Part shown: positions 59,669-64,000 of the stretch, in pieces | How positions within the stretch are numbered: position 1 is the stretch's first letter | Layout: the number at the start of each line of letters is the position of its first letter | Source: Janibacter massiliensis | GTDB lineage: Bacteria; Actinomycetota; Actinomycetes; Actinomycetales; Dermatophilaceae | Reading direction: 5' to 3' | Length of the DNA stretch: 64,000 nt | Assembly (NCBI RefSeq): GCF_900289115.1 | Contig: NZ_LT985196.1 | Span: 124,001-188,000, forward strand | Notes under the pieces: model-generated | What the model saw: the letters and a program-made list of their open reading frames with translations, nothing else | What the model was told of the DNA's origin: nothing | Databases searched by the model: none | Made by a program: the position numbers and the translations under genes

Positions 59669-60619
59669 GTGATCGTGCACCTGCGGCTGTCGACCCCCGC
59701 CGACATGACGGACCCGGTCGTGGGCCTGCTCGTCGAGGACCCGCGCGTCACCGACGTCACCCTCGTCCGCGGCGCCGGGATCGAGCCACCCCGAGACGTC
59801 GTCGAGGCCGACGTCGCCCGTGAGGCGGCCTCGGACGTCCTCGGGACCCTCACCCGCATGGGGCTGGGGACCCGGGGCGGCATCTCGATGACTGAGACGA
59901 CCGTGGCACCGTGCGAGTCCGCCCGGGAGCTCGAGCGGCAGGCGGTCGGCTCGCCGGACGACGCGGTCATCTGGGACGTCGTCCTCTCCCACGCCGAGTC
60001 GGCCACCCGCCACACCGTGTCCTTCCACGCCTTCCTCACCCTCGCGACCGCCCTCGCCGCGATCGCCGTCATCACCGACTCCCCCGTCCTCGTCGTCGGC
60101 GCGATGGTCGTCGGGCCGGAGTTCTCCACGATCGCCGCGATCTGCTGCGGCCTCGCGTTCGGGCGCTGGCTGCTCGCGTGGCGGGCCCTGGTGATGCTCG
60201 TGATCGGATTCGCGGGCGCGATCGCCGTCGTCACCCTCGTCTCGTTCGTCTCGCACGAGCTGGGGATGTTCACGCGGGAGCAGGTGACCGCCCCGCGTCC
60301 GCTCACCGGCTTCATCTGGCACCCGGACCGGTGGTCGTTCGTCGTCGCGCTGCTCGCCGGGGCGGCCGGCGCGCTCGCCGCGACCATCGGCCGGGCCGAG
60401 GCGATGGTCGGAGTGTTCATCTCCGTGACGACCGTCCCGGCGGCTGGGAACCTCGCGCTCGCCCTGGGCGCCCGGGCGCCGGAGGAGATCACCGGCTCGG
60501 TGCTGCAGCTGATCGTCAACGTCACGGGCATGGTGCTCGCCGGGACGGCCGTCATCCTCGCCCAGCGACTCGTCTGGTCCCGGCTCGGACGGATGGGGCG
60601 CAGCACCGCTGGCCATTGA
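59669..60619 (+). CDS. DUF389 membrane protein
   Basis: 316 aa. An N-terminal soluble domain of about 110 residues (MIVHLRLSTPADMTDPVVGLLVEDPRVTDVTLVRGAG) is followed by a DUF389 membrane domain with five to six helices: SFHAFLTLATALAAIAVITDSPVLVVGAMVVGPEFSTIAAICCGLAFGR, then ITGSVLQLIVNVTGMVLAGTAVIL. The GA MVVGPE motif is diagnostic. The function is unknown; a channel or transporter role has been suggested from sequence. The GTG is preceded by TAGGCT 6 nt upstream. Confidence 0.87.
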   Translation: MIVHLRLSTPADMTDPVVGLLVEDPRVTDVTLVRGAGIEPPRDVVEADVAREAASDVLGTLTRMGLGTRGGISMTETTVAPCESARELERQAVGSPDDAVIWDVVLSHAESATRHTVSFHAFLTLATALAAIAVITDSPVLVVGAMVVGPEFSTIAAICCGLAFGRWLLAWRALVMLVIGFAGAIAVVTLVSFVSHELGMFTREQVTAPRPLTGFIWHPDRWSFVVALLAGAAGALAATIGRAEAMVGVFISVTTVPAAGNLALALGARAPEEITGSVLQLIVNVTGMVLAGTAVILAQRLVWSRLGRMGRSTAGH

Positions 60620-60657
60620 CCCGCGGCGTTGTCGGACGTCGGCGGGACGCTGTGCGC

Positions 60658-61890
60658 ATGACTCCGACGTGGACGCTGACGCTGGCCATCGCCCTGGTCT
60701 CCGCCCTGCTCGCCGGGGTGGTCTCCGCCCTGCTCGCCCGGGCGTCGGCGACCGCCTCGACGCGGGTGCGTCTGGCGGCCGCCGAGACCGAGCGGGACGT
60801 CCTGCGCGATCGGGTCGTCGACCTCGAGGCCAGCGTCGCGGACTCCGCGGAGACGTCAGCAGCGCTGGCGCCGGTGCGCGAGGCACTGACCCGCGTCGAA
60901 CGGCACGTCGACCGGATCGACCGCGAGCGCGTCGACCAGTTCGCGGCGGTCCGGGAGGCGCTGGTCCGGGTCGGCGAGTCCTCCGACGCCGTCGGCCGGG
61001 AGGCCGCCTCGATCGCCGGGTCGTTGCGCGCGTCGTCGGTACGCGGTTCCTGGGGCGAGGTGCAGCTGCGCCGGGTGCTCGAGGCCTCGGGGATGCTCCA
61101 CCGCTGCGACTTCGACACCCAGGTGTCCCTCCCCCACCCTGCGGGCGGGGTGGTCCGGCCCGACGCGATCGTCGCGCTGCCCGGAGGGCGACGCTGCGCG
61201 CTCGACGCCAAGGCCCCGATGGAACGCTTCCTCGCCGCCCAGGCGGCCGACCTGCCCGATGCCGAGCGTGCGCAGCACCTGAGGGCCCACGCGGACGCGC
61301 TCGCGGGGCACGTCAAGGCGCTGGCGGGCAAGGCGTACTGGCGGGCCATCGAGCCTGCGCCGGAGTTCGTCATCGCCTTCGTCCCGTCCGAGCCGGTGCT
61401 GGCCGTCGCGCTCGACCACCGGCCGGGGCTGGTGGAGGAAGCCCTCGACGCGCGGGTGGTCCTCGCGTCGCCGGCGACGTTGCACGCCGTGCTGCGGGCG
61501 CTGGCGTTCGCCTGGCAGCAGGACGCCCTCGCCGACAACGCGCGCGAGCTCCTCGCCGTCGGTGCCGAGCTCCACTCGCGGATCGGGACGCTCGCCGAGC
61601 ACACCGGACGTCTGGGCCGGTCGCTGAGGTCGAGCGTGGAGGCCTACAACAAGTTCGTCGGCACCTTGGAGTCCCGGGTGCTCATCACCGCTCGGTCGAT
61701 GCGCGATCTCGGCACCGGCGGTGACGAGATCGGTTCGCCCCCCGCCGTCGAGGCCACACCCCGGGTCCTCACCGCGCCCGAGCTCATCGCCCCCGAGATG
61801 TCCGACCCGCGGGGTGTGGCCGCGGAGCCGTCCGCCCAGGAGCAGGATGCGCTCCGACCTCGGCTCGAGGTCAGTGGAGCGGGTCGGTGA
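60658..61890 (+). CDS. rmuC: DNA recombination protein RmuC
   Basis: 410 aa. An N-terminal membrane helix ([23 protein letters not shown]) is followed by a coiled coil (about 35-120) and the RmuC nuclease-like core: [48 protein letters not shown] with the conserved Asp/Lys (D-A-K), and [17 protein letters not shown]. RmuC limits recombination at inverted repeats. Its last 20 bp overlap the end of the convergent ispH gene. Confidence 0.9.
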   Translation: MTPTWTLTLAIALVSALLAGVVSALLARASATASTRVRLAAAETERDVLRDRVVDLEASVADSAETSAALAPVREALTRVERHVDRIDRERVDQFAAVREALVRVGESSDAVGREAASIAGSLRASSVRGSWGEVQLRRVLEASGMLHRCDFDTQVSLPHPAGGVVRPDAIVALPGGRRCALDAKAPMERFLAAQAADLPDAERAQHLRAHADALAGHVKALAGKAYWRAIEPAPEFVIAFVPSEPVLAVALDHRPGLVEEALDARVVLASPATLHAVLRALAFAWQQDALADNARELLAVGAELHSRIGTLAEHTGRLGRSLRSSVEAYNKFVGTLESRVLITARSMRDLGTGGDEIGSPPAVEATPRVLTAPELIAPEMSDPRGVAAEPSAQEQDALRPRLEVSGAGR

Positions 61891-62932
61891 CGCCGTCGGT
61901 GGCCGCGGCCGCGTCGTGGGTCATCTTGTCCGACATCCCCGCGGCCTTGAGGTCGCGCCGGATCTCGTTCGGCAGCGCGAACGTCAGGGACTCCTCCGCG
62001 GCGATGACCGGCTCCGGGTCCCCGAACCCGCGCTCGGTGAGGAAGGCGAGAACGTCGCGGACGAGGATCTCCGGCACCGAGGCGCCGGAGGTGACGCCGA
62101 CGGTCGACACGCCCTCGAGCCACGCCTCGTCGATCTCCTCGGCGTAGTCGACGAGATGACCTGCCCGCGCGCCGTGCTCGAGCGCGACCTCGACGAGCCG
62201 GACCGAGTTCGAGGAGTTCCGCGACCCGACGACGAGCATGAGATCGCAGTCCGCTGCCATCTGCTTCACCGCGAGCTGACGGTTCTGCGTCGCGTAGCAG
62301 ATGTCGTCGCTCGGCGGGTCCTGCAGGTTCGGGAAGCGCTCACGCAGCCGCCGGACGGTCTCCATCGTCTCGTCCACCGACAGGGTGGTCTGGGAGAGCC
62401 ACACGACCTTGTCCGGGTTCCGGACGACGACGTTGTCGACGTCGTCCGGCCCGTCGACGAGCGTGATGTGATCGGGTGCCTCGCCCGAGGTGCCGATCAC
62501 CTCCTCGTGGCCGTCATGGCCGATGAGGAGGATGTCGTGGTCGCTCTCGGCGAACCGCACGGCCTCCCGGTGGACCTTCGTCACGAGCGGGCAGGTCGCG
62601 TCGATCGTCCGCAGGGACAGCGCCCGGGCCTCCTCGTGGACGACCGGGGCGACGCCGTGGGCGGAGAAGACGACCGTCGCGCCCTCGGGCACCTCGTCGG
62701 TCTCCTCGACGAAGATCGCGCCGCGCTGCTGCAGCGTCGAGACGACGTGCTTGTTGTGGACGATCTCCTTGCGGACGTACACCGGCGGGCCGTACAGCTC
62801 GAGGGCCTTCTCGACGGTGACGACCGCCCGGTCGACCCCGGCGCAGTACCCCCGTGGCGCAGCGAGGAGCACCCGCTTCGCGGTCTCGGCGGCACTCTCG
62901 GGCGCGGTCGGTACGGTCGCGGCGTCGGTCAT
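61871..62932 (-). CDS. ispH: 4-hydroxy-3-methylbut-2-enyl diphosphate reductase
   Basis: 353 aa from the ATG at 62932, which follows TACGAT by 6 nt (leaderless). The three Fe-S cysteines are seen: [31 protein letters not shown] and [13 protein letters not shown]. Substrate motifs [25 protein letters not shown] and [14 protein letters not shown] are typical of LytB/IspH, including the catalytic Glu in [13 protein letters not shown]. The last step of the MEP isoprenoid pathway. The 20-residue N-terminal extension before [10 protein letters not shown] is normal in actinobacteria. Confidence 0.95.
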   Translation of the reverse strand: MTDAATVPTAPESAAETAKRVLLAAPRGYCAGVDRAVVTVEKALELYGPPVYVRKEIVHNKHVVSTLQQRGAIFVEETDEVPEGATVVFSAHGVAPVVHEEARALSLRTIDATCPLVTKVHREAVRFAESDHDILLIGHDGHEEVIGTSGEAPDHITLVDGPDDVDNVVVRNPDKVVWLSQTTLSVDETMETVRRLRERFPNLQDPPSDDICYATQNRQLAVKQMAADCDLMLVVGSRNSSNSVRLVEVALEHGARAGHLVDYAEEIDEAWLEGVSTVGVTSGASVPEILVRDVLAFLTERGFGDPEPVIAAEESLTFALPNEIRRDLKAAGMSDKMTHDAAAATDGVTDPLH

Positions 62933-62944
62933 GCCCCCATCGTA
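62933..62944 (-). promoter_or_regulatory. -10 box of a leaderless promoter (ispH)
   Basis: TACGAT (62939-62944, minus strand) lies 6 nt before the ATG at 62932. Confidence 0.55.
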
Positions 62945-62987
62945 GGGATGGTTCCGCAACGCCCCCTGAACCCGCCACCCTCCCCCG

Positions 62988-63005
62988 CAATTGCGCGCGC
63001 AATTG
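62988..63005. promoter_or_regulatory. 18-bp palindrome overlapping a TTGACA box (candidate operator)
   Basis: CAATTGCGCGCGCAATTG is a perfect palindrome between ispH and pabB. Its right half runs into TTGACA (63003-63008), a consensus -35 box, and GATATC follows nearby. It looks like an operator for a dimeric regulator on the pabB side; no regulator is identified. Confidence 0.5.
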
Positions 63006-63084
63006 ACATCCACGCGCGATATCTCACGCGCAGATGCCCCGTTTCGCGCGCGCACGTGGTGCGCCGCCGGGTGACCATGGACCG

Positions 63085-64000
63085 ATGATCCCCGGTGACG
63101 AGTACCCGCGAGCGAGCCGCGCGCGGCACCCGGGACCGCACCGGCGCGTCGAGTGGCGGCGCATCGAGGGCGCCCCCGACCCCGAACGGCTCCACGCCGC
63201 GCTCGCGCTCGACCCGCGGGCCTCGTTCTGGCTCGACAGCTCCGACGCCGGCGCCGCCGTACCCCCGGACGGGCGGATCTCGATCATGGGTGATGCCTCC
63301 GGTCCGCTCGCCGAGGTCCTCCGCTACGACGTCGCCGCTGCGCGGTGGGACGTGCGCACGGCCGCGGGCCGCCACACCGTCCGCGCCGCCTTCCACGACC
63401 ACCTCCGCTCACTGCTGGCCAGCTGCCCCGTCGCCGTCCCGGAGGACCTCCCCATCGACTTCGCCCTCGGCTGGGTCGGCGCGCTCGGGTACCAGCTCAA
63501 GGACGAGCGGATGCACCCGCCGCCCCACCGCTCGACGCATCCCGACGCGGCGCTGATCCTCGCCGACCGCGCCGTCGTCCTCGACCACGCCAGCGCGACC
63601 GTCCTGCTCCTGGCGCTCGTCGACGACGCCCTGCCCCACACCGCGTCCGCCGCCGCCGAGTGGTTCGCCCGCACGTCGGCGACGATCAAGGCCACGCCCG
63701 CAGCCACCGCCGAGCCCCTAGAACCCCCGCCACCGTGCCTCGACCGCACCCCCGCAGCAACCCCGCCCCGGTTCCGCCTCGACCAGGACGAGGCCTCCTA
63801 CATCGCGAGCATCGAGCGCTGCCTGGAACACATCCGCGCGGGCGACTCCTACGAGATCTGCCTGACGAACATGGCGACCGGTGCCCCGTTGGCCGACCCG
63901 GCAGCCGCCTACCGCGCCCTTCGCCGCACGAGCCCCGTCCCGTACGGCGCGCTCCTGCGATTCGACGACCTCGCGATCCTCTCCGCCTCGCCCGAACGCT
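63085..64000 (+). CDS. pabB: Aminodeoxychorismate synthase component I / chorismate-binding enzyme, partial
   Basis: The first 305 codons from an ATG at 63085; the window ends inside the gene. After an N-terminal domain with FWLDSS and [14 protein letters not shown], the chorismate-binding domain begins: [28 protein letters not shown], then [23 protein letters not shown]. These are PabB/TrpE-type motifs (GD.YQ.nLt, SPE). The Cys/Leu in YEICLT and the N-terminus favour PabB over TrpE. It makes 4-amino-4-deoxychorismate for folate. The catalytic part lies outside. Confidence 0.85.
   Translation, partial: MIPGDEYPRASRARHPGPHRRVEWRRIEGAPDPERLHAALALDPRASFWLDSSDAGAAVPPDGRISIMGDASGPLAEVLRYDVAAARWDVRTAAGRHTVRAAFHDHLRSLLASCPVAVPEDLPIDFALGWVGALGYQLKDERMHPPPHRSTHPDAALILADRAVVLDHASATVLLLALVDDALPHTASAAAEWFARTSATIKATPAATAEPLEPPPPCLDRTPAATPPRFRLDQDEASYIASIERCLEHIRAGDSYEICLTNMATGAPLADPAAAYRALRRTSPVPYGALLRFDDLAILSASPER

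Overview
The window is about 64 kb of very high-GC, densely coded DNA from an actinobacterium. The gene set points to Micrococcales, probably an Intrasporangiaceae/Janibacter-like organism (inference). It holds the sigE - anti-sigma - htrA - tatB order known from mycobacteria, a mycothiol-type deacetylase, dapC next to a 7Fe ferredoxin, a DUF3117 protein, and many genes with no Shine-Dalgarno but a TANNNT box 6-8 nt before the start codon (leaderless transcripts). No rRNA, tRNA or CRISPR array was recognised.

Layout. 1-6.5 kb: metB (cut by the window edge) behind a SAM-I riboswitch, a membrane stress protein, acyl-CoA dehydrogenase, two tandem L,D-transpeptidases and two tandem CitE-like CoA-ester lyases. 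6.6-9.8 kb: MgtE-N/CBS protein, DUF1003 protein and the Fe-S carrier Mrp. 9.8-13.7 kb: the envelope-stress operon sigE/anti-sigma/htrA/tatB and a divergent O-methyltransferase. 13.8-16.5 kb: DUF3117, enoyl-CoA hydratase, SRPBCC, DivIVA-like and LOG-family genes. 16.5-22.7 kb: lysine/diaminopimelate genes dapE, dapD and dapC, with citrate synthase and ferredoxin.

22.7-29.6 kb is the most novel part. A phosphopantetheinyl transferase diverges from an 878-aa adenylation/carrier/membrane-acyltransferase fusion. Only 23 bp separate them, and this gap is filled by a DtxR/IdeR-type iron box overlapping the promoters. The fusion gene is followed by a complete ferric-iron ABC transporter (fbpABC). The arrangement suggests an iron-starvation system that activates a small acid, loads it on a carrier and transfers it at the membrane. 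I do not know a described counterpart.

29.6-48.6 kb is core: a VanW protein, flavin reductase, mshB-like deacetylase, an orphan peptide-binding lipoprotein, typA, a NUDIX gene, a dipeptide ABC operon, a secreted protein, malQ, two hydrolases and a cupin.

48.6-57.94 kb is an accessory and scarred region. It has two gene remnants joined back to back, an Imm1-like gene, DUF4304 and HEAT genes, a broken histidine-phosphatase-like gene, a cadmium module (cmtR/cadD), a Tn552/Tn402-like transposition unit (resolvase, DDE transposase, AAA ATPase), a VapBC pair, an IS3 remnant and a 35-bp direct repeat. Its right edge reaches into ychF, whose conserved C-terminal tail has been replaced. 57.9-64 kb returns to core: ychF, NUDIX, DUF389, rmuC, ispH and the start of pabB.
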